Counted from the first letter of the stretch, positions 43,171 through 52,794 are shown. The stretch: DNA of 64,000 nt from Bdellovibrio svalbardensis (GCF_029531655.1 NZ_JANRMI010000003.1:124001-188000); one strand, 5' to 3'. Numbers and translations are program-made. The notes: generated by a model from the sequence alone, not told the origin.

Positions 43171-43767
43171 CTATTTTTTCACAGATTCCACAGAAATTGC
43201 CAAAGCTTCAGAGTAAGTCGCTTCAATCTGATCGCCTTTTTTGATTTTGTCGAAGATATCCTTCTTCGCCACATGAAGAACGACAGATCTTTGTGGTCCC
43301 TTCACCGTCACGGATTGAGTTTTGGCGTCCAGGCTCATCACGGTTCCACGGGCCGTCACTTTTGCAGAAGCCATTCCACCCGGTTTCTGCCCCATCGATG
43401 CTCGGGATATATCAGAAGTTTCGGTCACAGCAACCGGGGCTGCTCCACCTTTTTTCAACTCCAGCATTAAAGACTCAAAATAGCGAACCTTCAAACGATC
43501 GCCTTTTTTAATTTGTGCGAAGTTTTTCACTTCATCACCGGCAATCATAGAAGTGACTTCACCATCACTACTTTTGAGCTTTATCTCCCGAGTTTTCTTA
43601 TTAACAGAGACAACTTCCGCTTCGACTTCGACAGTCTCTTTGGCTTCGACGGTGTTTTCACCGGTCCTTTTGAATTCTTGATGTTTTTCCGGCTCCGCGG
43701 CTTGAGCGACCATTGACCATGAAAAACAAGTGACAGCACATAAGCCTAAAATTCCATGCTTGATCAT
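43171..43767 (-). CDS. Exported protein with a duplicated beta domain
   Basis: A 198-residue protein with a signal peptide (cleavage after AQA near residue 23). Two halves align: VNKKTREIKLKSSDGEV...VKNFAQIKKGDRLKVRYFESLMLEL (about 55-104) and LDAKTQSVTVKGPQRSV...IFDKIKKGDQIEATYSEALAISV (about 145-195). Each begins with an S-D/N-K-T strand and ends with IKKGD and a Y.E strand, the order seen in small periplasmic beta proteins of the DUF5666 or OB-like type. Function unknown. AAAGGA precedes the ATG; a hairpin follows the stop. Confidence 0.72.
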   Translation of the reverse strand: MIKHGILGLCAVTCFSWSMVAQAAEPEKHQEFKRTGENTVEAKETVEVEAEVVSVNKKTREIKLKSSDGEVTSMIAGDEVKNFAQIKKGDRLKVRYFESLMLELKKGGAAPVAVTETSDISRASMGQKPGGMASAKVTARGTVMSLDAKTQSVTVKGPQRSVVLHVAKKDIFDKIKKGDQIEATYSEALAISVESVKK

Positions 43768-43900
43768 AAAAATCCTTTTGATGAAGGTTCAAAGGAAACT
43801 TCATCAAGATGACTTCAGACCGTCAACTCAAAGTGAATTCGCTATGTCTGATCACAATGAATGCGCTTGTCAGCAGGCAGTTCATTTTGATAACGATGAC

Positions 43901-44695
43901 TTAAAACGTGGGAATGAGGTTTTCAGAGACACTCCATCTGAAAACTCGTCCAACGGGCGCCCCTTTTTTAAGGTCCTCCGGATTTTGCGGAACAAGAAAG
44001 ATCAGCTCTTGATTTGAAGCCCCCTCGAAACCCGTTCTAATTTTCACGATCGTCCAATGCGATGGATCCGCGGGATCAATCAACCACAACAAACCTTGCT
44101 CTTTATCTGCGTGAACCTTCAGGACATAGTGAAAGCCAACCAGGAAATCTTCTTCAGGTGCGTAACCGCCGGGATCCATAGGTGGCGAAAAGCGTGGATC
44201 CCGTCGGCCAGGACCGCGAGGCATCGGCGCGACGGAACGTCTGTCAGAATAGCGCAACATCAAAACAGATGGCTCAGGACTCAGCAAAGTCTCAAGATCA
44301 ATTCCGCCCGCTGAGGAAGCGTGCTGTTTTGTCCACTTAATTTGAACATTGAACTTCTTCAAAAAGACGTCGGCAAAATTCACAAACTCATATGACGTTA
44401 AGCCTTTGCGAACATCGATATCTTTCAAAAGAGATTCTTGCTGAGACTTTGCCATCGCATTTACAAAAGTCTGAGCCGGAATGGTGCGACCCTTCATTTC
44501 AAATGCAAGAATCTGAAGCAGGTTTGCCAAAGTTGTAGGGCCACATAAAGAACTTGGTTGATTCGGCTCAATAAGCTGAGCCTGAGCCAATCGCTGATCC
44601 TCTTGATTCAAAAAAGAAGAAGGATCTATATCTGTGTAGGCAGCATAAAGACTTGAAGAAAATAGCAGACCCAATAACAAAAGTACTTTTGACAC
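43901..44695 (-). CDS. Exported C39-like papain-fold protein
   Basis: About 264 residues with a signal peptide ending SSLYA. The mature part has a papain-like layout: NQPSSLCGPTTLANLLQILA, with Cys in the C-G-P-T context of C39 peptidases, and FHYVLKVHADKEQGLLWLIDPADP with the His and Asp. A Pro/Gly/Arg-rich loop (PMPRGPGRRDPRF) is inserted. It could be an active cysteine peptidase or a C39-like fold with another role. GAGGG lies directly before the ATG at 44701 but six bases before the GTG at 44695, so the GTG is preferred; either is possible. Confidence 0.68.
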   Translation of the reverse strand: MSKVLLLLGLLFSSSLYAAYTDIDPSSFLNQEDQRLAQAQLIEPNQPSSLCGPTTLANLLQILAFEMKGRTIPAQTFVNAMAKSQQESLLKDIDVRKGLTSYEFVNFADVFLKKFNVQIKWTKQHASSAGGIDLETLLSPEPSVLMLRYSDRRSVAPMPRGPGRRDPRFSPPMDPGGYAPEEDFLVGFHYVLKVHADKEQGLLWLIDPADPSHWTIVKIRTGFEGASNQELIFLVPQNPEDLKKGAPVGRVFRWSVSENLIPTF

Positions 44696-44833
44696 AAGCA
44701 TCCCTCAGCCTCTAGTGAAGGTTCCTTGTAAGGGAAAATGCTTAATAAATCCACTCTGACGATCAGACTCTGTTTTATCAAAGATGGCTCCACAGAGGTC
44801 TTGTAAAAAGATCCTAAAATCCCTGCTGCCTAT

Positions 44834-45844
44834 CTAAACTTTAGACAGTTCAGCCGCGCGAGCAATGATCTCGAAAGAGAGCAAGCGATTCGCATGTTCA
44901 TAGGCATCTGAGACTATCATCAACTCATCGGCTTGAGTTTCGTCGATCAACTTCTGTAGCCCCGAACGAATTTTCTCCGGTCCCCCAATGACTGAAGTTC
45001 TGAGCTTGGAAAGGACCAGCTCTTTCTCCATGGGATTCCAAATCTCGTCCATATTGGCAACCGGTGGACGGAGATTGACTCGCTGGTTGCGAATAATACC
45101 CAAAAATCTCTGATACAAAGAAGTCGCCAGAAGTTCCGCCTGAGCATCACTTGAGGCCGCCAAAACCTGCACGCCGATCATCACCTTCGGCTCACGCAAA
45201 AACTCTGAAGGTTGAAATCCAACACGGTAAAGATCAATCGCGCGCATCATCAACTCGGGAGCAAAGTGTCCCGCGAAGGCATAGGGAAGTCCCATCAGTG
45301 CCGCAAGTTGGGCGCTGTAGAGACTGGATCCCAACAACCAAATCGGAATCTGCAATCCGGCCCCAGGAATCGCGCGAACTTTTTGCCCTTCAGCGACGGG
45401 AGCAAAATAGTGCTGAAGCTCTTGCACCAATTCGGAAAAATCAGCCTCCCGCCCCGTCATCTCACGACGAAGAGCGCGCATCGTAAGACCATCTGTCCCA
45501 GGTGCACGGCCCAATCCCAAGTCAATTCTTCCGGGATAAAGGGTCTCAAGAGTCCCGAACTGTTCTGCAATCACCAATGGCGCATGATTTGGAAGCATGA
45601 TGCCACCTGACCCCACACGAATTTTTGAGGTGCCACCAGCGACATAGCCCAAGAGCACAGAAGTCGCCGCACTGGCAATGCCTTCCAGATTATGATGCTC
45701 GGCCATCCAAAAGCGGTGATAGCCCAAGCGCTCTACATGTCGAGCTAAATCCAAAGTGTTTCGAAAAGTCTCCGCAATGGATTTACCCTCAATGACGGGT
45801 GCAAGATCCAAAACGGATAATTTAGTGTCGGCAAGCTTCTTCAT
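44834..45844 (-). CDS. LLM-class flavin-dependent oxidoreductase
   Basis: A 336-residue luciferase-like enzyme using FMN or F420-type reduced flavin. Family marks: [11 protein letters not shown] at the N-terminus, [51 protein letters not shown], and [15 protein letters not shown]. The start at 45844 has AGAGGT eight bases before it, whereas the longer in-frame start adds an untypical tail. Substrate unknown. It stands alone on its strand with a 190-base gap upstream. Confidence 0.9.
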   Translation of the reverse strand: MKKLADTKLSVLDLAPVIEGKSIAETFRNTLDLARHVERLGYHRFWMAEHHNLEGIASAATSVLLGYVAGGTSKIRVGSGGIMLPNHAPLVIAEQFGTLETLYPGRIDLGLGRAPGTDGLTMRALRREMTGREADFSELVQELQHYFAPVAEGQKVRAIPGAGLQIPIWLLGSSLYSAQLAALMGLPYAFAGHFAPELMMRAIDLYRVGFQPSEFLREPKVMIGVQVLAASSDAQAELLATSLYQRFLGIIRNQRVNLRPPVANMDEIWNPMEKELVLSKLRTSVIGGPEKIRSGLQKLIDETQADELMIVSDAYEHANRLLSFEIIARAAELSKV

Positions 45845-46034
45845 GAATACCTCTGTAAGCTTGGCTTTAATGTAACAGAAAGCCAATCACCTTAGGCCAA
45901 ATAATTACGGCGATCTGAGTGTATTTTTATTTGGACTCCTGAACTTCTTGATCCGCAACACAAACTCACAAGATTCCTTCTGCATCGATTGCAAAGGGTA
46001 GACAATGTCCTCAACAACGTGGAAGGAGCTTAAT

Positions 46035-46307
46035 ATGGCTGAATTCACAGGTACCAACAAAAGCAGTACAAGTTCTTCCGGCGCTAGCTATCGTCCCACT
46101 TCGAGCAGCTCAGCAATGAACCTCCCTCGAGGTGAAGCCTCTTCAAGTAAGTTTGACCTCAAAGACACTTGGGCCAACGTGCAAAGAAGAGCACAGGGTG
46201 CGATTTCTAGTTCTGAAGACTTTGTAAAAGAAAGACCATTAAGAACCGTGTTAGGAGCGGCTGCAGTGGGATTCCTAGCGGGCATGATCGCGCGAAGAAG
46301 ACACTGA
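46035..46307 (+). CDS. ElaB/YqjD/DUF883-like small membrane-anchored protein
   Basis: A 90-residue protein. A Ser/Thr/Gly-rich N-terminus (about 1-40) is followed by a charged amphipathic helix (DLKDTWANVQRRAQGAISSS, then EDFVKERPL) and a C-terminal membrane helix (TVLGAAAVGFLAGMIARRRH). This arrangement matches the ElaB/YqjD/DUF883 family, C-tail-anchored inner-membrane proteins that associate with ribosomes and appear in stationary phase. The ATG at 46035 has AAGGAG six bases before it. A hairpin follows the stop. Confidence 0.78.
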   Translation: MAEFTGTNKSSTSSSGASYRPTSSSSAMNLPRGEASSSKFDLKDTWANVQRRAQGAISSSEDFVKERPLRTVLGAAAVGFLAGMIARRRH

Positions 46308-46320
46308 GGACCTAGCACAA

Positions 46321-46364
46321 CAGGAACCTGGTTCCTCCTTGTGGGGACAGGTTTCTGCTTTTTT
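46321..46364 (+). terminator. Possible terminator of the ElaB-like gene
   Basis: CAGGAACC / GGTTTCTG arms with one G-T pair around a 21-base loop, followed by CTTTTTT; flanking GCACAA and TTGTGC (46315-46320 and 46363-46368) also pair. The loop is long, so this is moderate evidence. Confidence 0.5.
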
Positions 46365-46390
46365 GTGCATTCTTTTGGGGGAAACATTTC

Positions 46391-46705
46391 ATGAAAAAAT
46401 CAGATAGAAAAATTAAACTTGTCGCATTAAATTCTGTTCTAATGTTCGCATCAGCTCAGGTCGCGCATGCGATGTCGACGCCTGAAGAGATTCGCGACAC
46501 AACCAAAAGCACCATGAGTACACCGAAGCAAGCTCCCTCGCCCAAGCCTAAAGAAAAACGAGAGATCATGCCTCCACCTCGCAAAACTCCCAAGCCTCAC
46601 AACATGGAGCCGCCTATTGCACCGATGACAGATCCCCAGGCAACCAAAAAGCTTCCACCGACGGAACCGCCAGTTCCCGGGGCAGATCCACGAACTGACC
46701 GATAA
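46391..46705 (+). CDS. Small exported proline/lysine-rich protein
   Basis: A 104-residue protein: signal peptide (about 1-28, cleavage after VAHA), then a low-complexity mature part rich in Pro, Lys, Thr and Glu (SPKPKEKREIMPPPRKTPKP, PPTEPPVPGADP). No fold is expected; such stretches often span peptidoglycan or act as a linker. A G-rich site (GGGGGAAA) precedes the ATG. No cysteines. Unknown function. Confidence 0.6.
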   Translation: MKKSDRKIKLVALNSVLMFASAQVAHAMSTPEEIRDTTKSTMSTPKQAPSPKPKEKREIMPPPRKTPKPHNMEPPIAPMTDPQATKKLPPTEPPVPGADPRTDR

Positions 46706-46747
46706 CCCTCTTGCTGATTTGGTTTTGAGCATGCTAGGCTGTCGCGC

Positions 46748-48550
46748 ATGAATACACCTGCTTGGAACATTGAATCCGAATATCCGTCTATCAACTCGAA
46801 ACCTTTTCAAAGTGACTGGGAAGCTGTTGTCACATTTCTGAAACAAATGGAATCCGGCGTGGCTGCTGTAAAAGACCATTTTGCAAATCCAGATGCTGCG
46901 ACAATTAGCAAAGTCCAAGACCTTTATATTCTCGAAGAAAAGTGTTCGATCCTGCTGGGCAATCTTTTCACATACTTGCATTGCATCCTTTCAGTTGATG
47001 CGACTGACAGTGAAGCCAAAGGACGAGTTTCAGAACTCGAGTCTATTCACTCAAAAATTTCCCAGGCGCTGACTCCTCTTGATATCTTCATGAAACGTTG
47101 TGATGAGAAGACCTTCCAGCAACTGGTGAGTCACCCGGACCTCAAAGGCCATGAATTCATTTGGTCGCAAAAACGTTTGCAGGCGATCTATCTTCTTTCT
47201 GAAGCAGAGGAAACTCTTCTTGAAGGTCTCTCTGTGACGGGCCACAACGCCTGGGGAAATTTGTATTCAAATCTTAGTGGCAAAATGAAGGTTCAGCTGA
47301 AGTATCCAGACCGCACCGAAGAGGTCGGATTGGCCAAGGCCCATTCACTCACCCGCACTAGCAATGAATTGGATCGCAAAGTTGCTTGGTTGGGAATTCA
47401 AGAAGCCTGGACGGAACACCAAGAAACCGCTGCTGGAGTTTTGAATGCCCTGGCTGGATGGCGCCATGAAGTGAACAGCAAACGTTCCCACAAAAAAGAA
47501 ATGAGCTTTTTGGATCAGCCTCTTTGGGACAATCGTATCAGCCAGGAAACTTTGCAGGCCTTGATGACCGCTTGTGAAAACAATATCGCAGATATTCAAA
47601 AAGCCCCGGCTTTGATGGCGAAAGTTTTAAAGAAGAAACAACTGGATCCATGGGACCTTTTGGCCCCAAGCCCTGTTTCTGCTTCTACGACTGAAATGAG
47701 TTTTGCTGATGGAGCACAGCTGATCAGCGACTCTTTCGCACAGGTATCCCCTGACATGGCTGACTTCGTAAAAATGATGGTCAAGAATCAATGGATCGAG
47801 GGTCGTGTTCTTCCTAATAAAACGACGGGCGCTTACTGCACCGGCTTCTCAAAAAGCCTTGAGCCCCGGGTTTATATGACTTACATGGGGTCCAACAGCG
47901 ACGTTTCAACATTGGCCCACGAACTGGGGCATGCCTTCCACTCTTGGGTGATGAGAGACATGCCTCGTGCGCAAATGAACTATCCAATGACCTTGGCCGA
48001 AACTGCCAGCATCTTTGCCGAAACCGTGCTGCACGATGCTCTCATTCAAAAAGCTTCAAGCTTTGAAGAAAAAGTGGAATTCGCGTGGAATGACGTTGAG
48101 GGAGCCATGGCTTTGCTTCTGAATATTCCAACCCGCTTTGAATTCGAAAAGAAATTCTATGAAATGCGCAAAGAACGCATCGTCGACGCTTCTGAACTGC
48201 GCAAGCTGATGGATGAGACTTGGAGCAAATGGTACGGCACTACTTTGTCTAAGAATGATGATTTATTCTGGGCCCACAAACTGCATTTCCATATTTCCGG
48301 ATTAAGCTTCTACAACTTCCCTTACACCTTTGGGTATTTGTTCAGCTTGAGCATCTATGCTCGCAGAAAAGAACTGGGCTCGAACTTCATGAAAACTTAT
48401 GTCGAAATTCTGCGCGATACCGGTCGTATGACGGCAGAGGATTTGATCCAGAAACACCTGGGCGAGGACATCCGCCGACCTGAGTTCTGGCAAAAATCGA
48501 TTGATGTGGTGAAAGAAAAAATCAATAAGTTCGAGAAGCTCATTCAGTAA
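46748..48550 (+). CDS. pepF: M3 family oligoendopeptidase F-type
   Basis: A 600-residue zinc peptidase that cuts short peptides in the cytosol. The M3 zinc motif HELGH is at residues 391-395 (STLAHELGHAFHSW), followed by a conserved MTLAETASIFAET with the third ligand. The N-terminal helical domain and total length fit PepF rather than Dcp/PrlC. It fits recycling of peptides from digested prey protein (inference). Start has a weak site; a bidirectional terminator follows. Confidence 0.93.
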   Translation: MNTPAWNIESEYPSINSKPFQSDWEAVVTFLKQMESGVAAVKDHFANPDAATISKVQDLYILEEKCSILLGNLFTYLHCILSVDATDSEAKGRVSELESIHSKISQALTPLDIFMKRCDEKTFQQLVSHPDLKGHEFIWSQKRLQAIYLLSEAEETLLEGLSVTGHNAWGNLYSNLSGKMKVQLKYPDRTEEVGLAKAHSLTRTSNELDRKVAWLGIQEAWTEHQETAAGVLNALAGWRHEVNSKRSHKKEMSFLDQPLWDNRISQETLQALMTACENNIADIQKAPALMAKVLKKKQLDPWDLLAPSPVSASTTEMSFADGAQLISDSFAQVSPDMADFVKMMVKNQWIEGRVLPNKTTGAYCTGFSKSLEPRVYMTYMGSNSDVSTLAHELGHAFHSWVMRDMPRAQMNYPMTLAETASIFAETVLHDALIQKASSFEEKVEFAWNDVEGAMALLLNIPTRFEFEKKFYEMRKERIVDASELRKLMDETWSKWYGTTLSKNDDLFWAHKLHFHISGLSFYNFPYTFGYLFSLSIYARRKELGSNFMKTYVEILRDTGRMTAEDLIQKHLGEDIRRPEFWQKSIDVVKEKINKFEKLIQ

Positions 48551-48553
48551 AAT

Positions 48554-48583
48554 AAAAAAGCCGACTTCCACGTCGGCTTTTTT
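48554..48583. terminator. Bidirectional terminator between pepF and the following minus-strand gene
   Basis: Stem AAAAAGCCGAC / GTCGGCTTTTT with loop TTCCAC, A-run left and T-run right. Confidence 0.9.
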
Positions 48584-48603
48584 ATTTCCCAAACATATAC
48601 TCG

Positions 48604-49515
48604 CTAGTGATTAAACTCGTCGTGACCTTCTTTTTTGAGATCACTGAGAGCTTTCAAAATGTCGGTCGCCGTGTCAATGTCGTTGGCGAGCAGTGCTTGT
48701 TGCAAGCTTACACACATCTCCACCGATTTGCGAATCTGTGCTTGATAACCTTGCAAGGCCTCTTGCTGACGACTGGCCGGAAGGTCCGAGATGGACTCTG
48801 GCACTTGAGAATAAGTCATATGAAAATAAGCAGCCGCATCGTAGGCTAAAGCCGCATTTTCCTCGTTCTTGGAAGAATCATTGATTGTCAGTGCAATCGC
48901 TTTCAAATTCTTCTCTGCTGCCTTCATGTTTTGTTTCAGGCTGCCACCCGGAGTCGCCGCCATCATAGAAAGCATTCTTGGCGCGACAACAGAATGCAAA
49001 CTTCCAGCGTCAGACATCTTTCGATGAGCATGATTGATCAAATCATTCAGCTTTTCGCTTTCCTCGTACAAAGAATTCCAATCTCTGTCGGCAGCTTTGG
49101 TCACGCCCAAAGCTGCGAAGCTAGCCTTGTAGTGGATCATCGCATCGCGGAAATCGGTCATAAAGTAGACATAGTCTTCAATGTATTCTTTAAGAGCATC
49201 GCCTTCCAAAAAGGTCGCTTTGCTTGGAAGAAGATCACCCGTTGGGTTGGCGATGACAGCCTCTGCACAAGAGATGGCCAAGCCAATCTTGTTAACAGCA
49301 TCTGCAATTTGCGCATCGGTCACTGTTTCATTGGGATATTTCGCCCCCAGCAAAGCAATATGATCTGCTTGGCCAATATATTTGCCAAAGTTAAGCATCA
49401 CACGTTGCACCGTCAACGTGCTCTCTTTAGCTCCTAGCGGACAAGCTTGGGATTCCATAGGCAAAAGAGTGAAAATCTGAACTAAAAAAGCGAGAACGAA
49501 CACTCGTGATTTCAT
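48604..49515 (-). CDS. Exported all-helical protein of unknown function
   Basis: A 303-residue protein with a signal peptide (about 1-24, ending SQA before CPLGAK). The mature part is predicted all-helical (for example MSDAGSLHSVVAPRMLSMMA and NMKAAEKNLKAIALTI), with Cys at residues just after cleavage and at EMCVSLQ (late). It resembles no family I can name; cytochrome b562 or Imelysin-like helical bundles are conceivable but no motif supports this. ATG 49515 has AAGGGAG seven bases upstream. Confidence 0.65.
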   Translation of the reverse strand: MKSRVFVLAFLVQIFTLLPMESQACPLGAKESTLTVQRVMLNFGKYIGQADHIALLGAKYPNETVTDAQIADAVNKIGLAISCAEAVIANPTGDLLPSKATFLEGDALKEYIEDYVYFMTDFRDAMIHYKASFAALGVTKAADRDWNSLYEESEKLNDLINHAHRKMSDAGSLHSVVAPRMLSMMAATPGGSLKQNMKAAEKNLKAIALTINDSSKNEENAALAYDAAAYFHMTYSQVPESISDLPASRQQEALQGYQAQIRKSVEMCVSLQQALLANDIDTATDILKALSDLKKEGHDEFNH

Positions 49516-49621
49516 CAAAAAACTCCCTTTGAAGAATCCACCAAGTATCGGATTGATTTAATAAAGTCATGTGTAAGACCAAGACCTCATATAAATGAAA
49601 ACCAATTGGCCGATGACGTTG

Positions 49622-50281
49622 TTAAAATTTTTTTGCCGAGCTTAGGCACACGAAATGGGTTCCGCGAATATCCCCCAAAAGTTCAATGTGCAGGGTCCCT
49701 TTTAGAATAGATTTTGCTTCTTCCAAAGAATGCCAACCGTGTTCAGAAAGATCGCGTAGAAGCAGATATGCTTTTCCATTTTCAGCAAGACTTGCCGAGA
49801 TCCCCAACAACAACTCGGCAAAACCCGAGTCTATAAAGAATCGGCAGCGATTTTTAAACTCAGACGGAGACAGGGTTCCTTTGTCGGCAAAGAAGTAAGG
49901 CGGGTTGCAAAGAATAAGGTCATACTTCCCGGCATTCTCAGAATTCTGAAGAGCGGTGTAGTTTTGATTTACAAATTGCAGACTTGAAGCAACTTGGCCA
50001 AGTCTTGTGACATTTTCCACAAAATGACTGCGATAGACATCCTGCACTTCCAAGAAATCAAAACTCCGAGGAGTCTTGCCCCACTCTTTTTGGCAGTGAA
50101 AAATAAAATCGAGGCCGATGATTCCGCAGCCTGAGCACAGATCCAAGCCTTTGATGTTTTGTATCTCTTCGGGCGTCATCAACTCAAACACCTGGCGCGC
50201 CAAGAAGACCGAATCATGAGAAAAGCGGTATTCTTCAGGCTGCGAGTAATTGAAGGTAAAATAAGGATTGATTGAGGACAT
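49622..50281 (-). CDS. TrmN6-like SAM-dependent methyltransferase
   Basis: A 219-residue methyltransferase of the YfiC/TrmN6 type, which makes m6A37 in tRNA1(Val). Motif I reads GLDLCSGCGIIGLDF and the N6-adenine motif is NPPYF (residues about 124-128). The start MSSINPYFTFNYSQPEEYRFS resembles the family N-terminus (FTFKQF...). A perfect hairpin covers its start codon (AGGACATC / GATGTCCT, 50275-50295). No clear ribosome binding site. A different N6-adenine target such as rRNA is possible. Confidence 0.78.
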   Translation of the reverse strand: MSSINPYFTFNYSQPEEYRFSHDSVFLARQVFELMTPEEIQNIKGLDLCSGCGIIGLDFIFHCQKEWGKTPRSFDFLEVQDVYRSHFVENVTRLGQVASSLQFVNQNYTALQNSENAGKYDLILCNPPYFFADKGTLSPSEFKNRCRFFIDSGFAELLLGISASLAENGKAYLLLRDLSEHGWHSLEEAKSILKGTLHIELLGDIRGTHFVCLSSAKKF

Positions 50282-50329
50282 CGTGAGGATGTCCTAACCT
50301 GCTGGTGAAGTTTCTGTAAAGCTTTTTTG

Positions 50330-51463
50330 CTAACGGCAGATTTTTTCCATCAAGGGTGCAGCTGGCTCCAGGCGATTGATGGTTCCGAAGTTTTGCGCGG
50401 CATAAGTGAGAACCTCTTTTGCGGAGGTGCTGCCGATTGGAAAGATTTCGGCCCCTTCCCGGTAGGTCGGAGTATAAGCGACACCGAAGATCTGCGCTTT
50501 TTGATTTCCCTGTCTGGAGAGTCCCAAATAAGCTACTGCCCCCGTCTGCTTCGGAATGCTTGGCTGACCGGCTACAAAATTCCCCAATGAATAAACGATC
50601 AGGCCTTCATGTCCATCTTTGGCCGTATATTTCTCCCAAGGCTCCAAAACATGAGGATGCGAACCGACTACAGCCAAAGCGCCGGCTTCGATAAAGCGTC
50701 GCGCATACAGCTTCTGGCTCTCATCAGGCAATGGCTGATATTCTTGCCCCCAATGAGGAAGCACAATCACCGCGTCCACATCCGGGCGGGCAGCGAGTTC
50801 TTTAATAATAGCCACCAAACGCTGCCCTTTATAACAAGCCAGTACTTGATCCTTGCTATCATCATTTCCGTTGATCATTTCCGTGCAGCCGATGAAAGCC
50901 ACGTTCAGCTCTTTGATTTTGGCAATACTGAAGAATTCAGCATTGCGCTCCGTGGACATACGTACACCCACTGTCGGCAAAGCCAGGGTTCGCGCCGTCG
51001 CGATGGTTCTATCAATTCCCAAGAAGCCACGATCCAAAGCATGATTGTTCGCCATCGTCAAAAGATCGTAACCGGAGTCGACCAAGTCGCGCAGAATTTG
51101 CGGATGGTAGTTAAATACAAAATTAGTTCCTGAGTAAACCGTGCCGTCATAGACAAAGCCTATATCACCGTGATCGCGCCCTTTATGATCAATGCCCAAC
51201 GCCGCTGGCCCTTCCAGATTGGCGACAGAGAAATCTGCTTTTTGAATCAAAGGATTCGTTTTCTTCCAAATTTGCGAAAACTTTTTGCTGCCACTCACAA
51301 CCGACTCATAAAGAGCTTTGTGAACCAAGACATCCCCCACAATGGAAACCGTTGCCAGGTCATTGCGAGTGTCGCATCGGGTGGAAAATGTGATGTCACG
51401 TTTGTCGGCATGAGCCAAGGCTGGCAATAAGATTGCTAAAAAAAGAAACTGTCTGCACGTCAC
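50330..51463 (-). CDS. Exported CapA family metallophosphatase-like protein
   Basis: A 377-residue CapA/PgsA family protein with a signal peptide (ending ALAHA near residue 19). The calcineurin-like core shows SIVGDVLVHKAL, ADFSVANLEGP, TMANNHALDRG, VIVLPHWGQEYQP, VGSHPHVLEP and YSLGNFVAGQ, the usual metal ligands in order. In Bacillus CapA supports poly-gamma-glutamate export; in Gram-negatives its role is unclear. GTG start with AAGGAG seven bases away. The next minus-strand gene (TrmN6-like) follows after 48 bases. Confidence 0.87.
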   Translation of the reverse strand: MTCRQFLFLAILLPALAHADKRDITFSTRCDTRNDLATVSIVGDVLVHKALYESVVSGSKKFSQIWKKTNPLIQKADFSVANLEGPAALGIDHKGRDHGDIGFVYDGTVYSGTNFVFNYHPQILRDLVDSGYDLLTMANNHALDRGFLGIDRTIATARTLALPTVGVRMSTERNAEFFSIAKIKELNVAFIGCTEMINGNDDSKDQVLACYKGQRLVAIIKELAARPDVDAVIVLPHWGQEYQPLPDESQKLYARRFIEAGALAVVGSHPHVLEPWEKYTAKDGHEGLIVYSLGNFVAGQPSIPKQTGAVAYLGLSRQGNQKAQIFGVAYTPTYREGAEIFPIGSTSAKEVLTYAAQNFGTINRLEPAAPLMEKICR

Positions 51464-51546
51464 AGGAAAACTCCTTTAATGTGCGACAGTTTCTATCAAA
51501 ATTTATCAGGCACCGTAGTTACACTTCACTAAGGATACCCCGCATC

Positions 51547-52077
51547 CTATTCACCTTTCGAAGATGTAACGCGATCCCGAGCCACTTGTCCTTTGCGGGT
51601 TCTTGCAGAGATGTAGCCGGCAACGCGTTTGGAATTCACAGCTCCTTGAATTTCTTTTTTCCGTTTTTCTTTAAGCTGTTTGGAATACATTTTCTTCTTT
51701 TCACCGTTCAGAAAGCTATTGCGAGGTGAGTCCTTCAATTCCAATTTCATCTTCGGCTGCGCTGTCATCGATTTCTTTTGTTTCACCACAGGCTTGGCAT
51801 TCAGATGATCAATGCGATCCAGCCTTTTGGCGTAGCGCTCATGAGCCTTCGCTAAACTTTTCATGCGAAACTCTAATATCTTATTTTTGGTCTCGCTCGA
51901 TTTCCCCCGTGACAGGCGATATTTTTGTAAAAGTTTTTCCGTTTTAATTTTTGCGGAATTCAAACTTCTTCGAGAAATTTTAGACATCTCTTTTGGAAAA
52001 CTTCCACTAAACAACTTGAATTCAACCTTGGTTAATTTTTTTTTCGCTTGAACGTGTTTACCCATAGAATGAGCCAT
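51547..52077 (-). CDS. Highly basic protein of unknown function
   Basis: A 176-residue soluble protein with very high Lys and Arg content and a predicted helical, partly coiled-coil structure (KSLAKAHERYAKRLDRIDHL, EKKKMYSKQLKEKRKKEIQG). It lacks cysteines and a signal peptide. Such composition suggests RNA or DNA binding, for example a ribosome- or nucleoid-associated role, but no family is recognised. The start at 52077 is chosen because AAGGAG lies six to seven bases before it; a start nine codons earlier is less likely. Confidence 0.62.
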   Translation of the reverse strand: MAHSMGKHVQAKKKLTKVEFKLFSGSFPKEMSKISRRSLNSAKIKTEKLLQKYRLSRGKSSETKNKILEFRMKSLAKAHERYAKRLDRIDHLNAKPVVKQKKSMTAQPKMKLELKDSPRNSFLNGEKKKMYSKQLKEKRKKEIQGAVNSKRVAGYISARTRKGQVARDRVTSSKGE

Positions 52078-52248
52078 GAGAGTCTCCTTTCGTCCTTCAC
52101 TCACTATCTTAAGACCTCAGACAGCCAGAGACCAAACCCAAGGCCGTGAAATGCAGGAATGCATAGAAAGCCCTGGCCTTTAATTCATGACGGAATTAAA
52201 TTAATTATTCTGACAGCCTCGAAATCGGGGTCCATCCAGGAGAATTCG

Positions 52249-52794
52249 ATGAGTATCAAAAGAGTTTGTGTTTATTGCGGCGCCAGTCTAGGTAACAATC
52301 CCAATTTTGCCAAAGCGGCAAAAGAGCTGGGCCATTTACTGGCAAAAGAGAACATCGAACTTGTTTATGGCGGCGGCAAAGTGGGTCTCATGGGCGTTCT
52401 CGCTGATGCTGTTCTTGAAAAAGGCGGCAAGGTCATCGGAATCATCCCTCAGAAACTTGTCGATAAAGAGCAAGCTCATCGTGGTCTGCAAGATTTACGC
52501 ATTGTAAACGACATGCACGAAAGAAAAGCCACCATGGCCGCTCTTGCCGACGCATTTATTGCCTTGCCTGGCGGTTTTGGGACTATGGAGGAGCTTTTCG
52601 AAGTCCTGACTTGGTCACAAATTGGATACCACCAAAAGCCGGTCGCCGTTCTTGAGGTGGATAACTATTACGAGCATTTAAATAATTTTATCAATCATGC
52701 CAAAACTACCGGCCTTTTGAAGCCCGAGTTCGCTCAGTTCTTCCAGCTGACTCACTCGGTTCAGGACGCCTGGAAGGCCCTCCAAGGAGTTTAA
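52249..52794 (+). CDS. LOG family protein (cytokinin riboside 5'-monophosphate phosphoribohydrolase type)
   Basis: A 181-residue Rossmann-fold enzyme of the LOG/TIGR00730 family. Motifs: VCVYCGASLG at the start, YGGGKVGLMG, MHERKATM, and PGGFGTMEELFEVLTW, all required for nucleotide 5'-monophosphate phosphoribohydrolase activity. In bacteria it is a nucleotide-salvage or damage-control enzyme rather than a hormone maker. The ATG at 52249 follows AGGAGAA. It stands alone with a 135-base gap before the helicase. Confidence 0.9.
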   Translation: MSIKRVCVYCGASLGNNPNFAKAAKELGHLLAKENIELVYGGGKVGLMGVLADAVLEKGGKVIGIIPQKLVDKEQAHRGLQDLRIVNDMHERKATMAALADAFIALPGGFGTMEELFEVLTWSQIGYHQKPVAVLEVDNYYEHLNNFINHAKTTGLLKPEFAQFFQLTHSVQDAWKALQGV

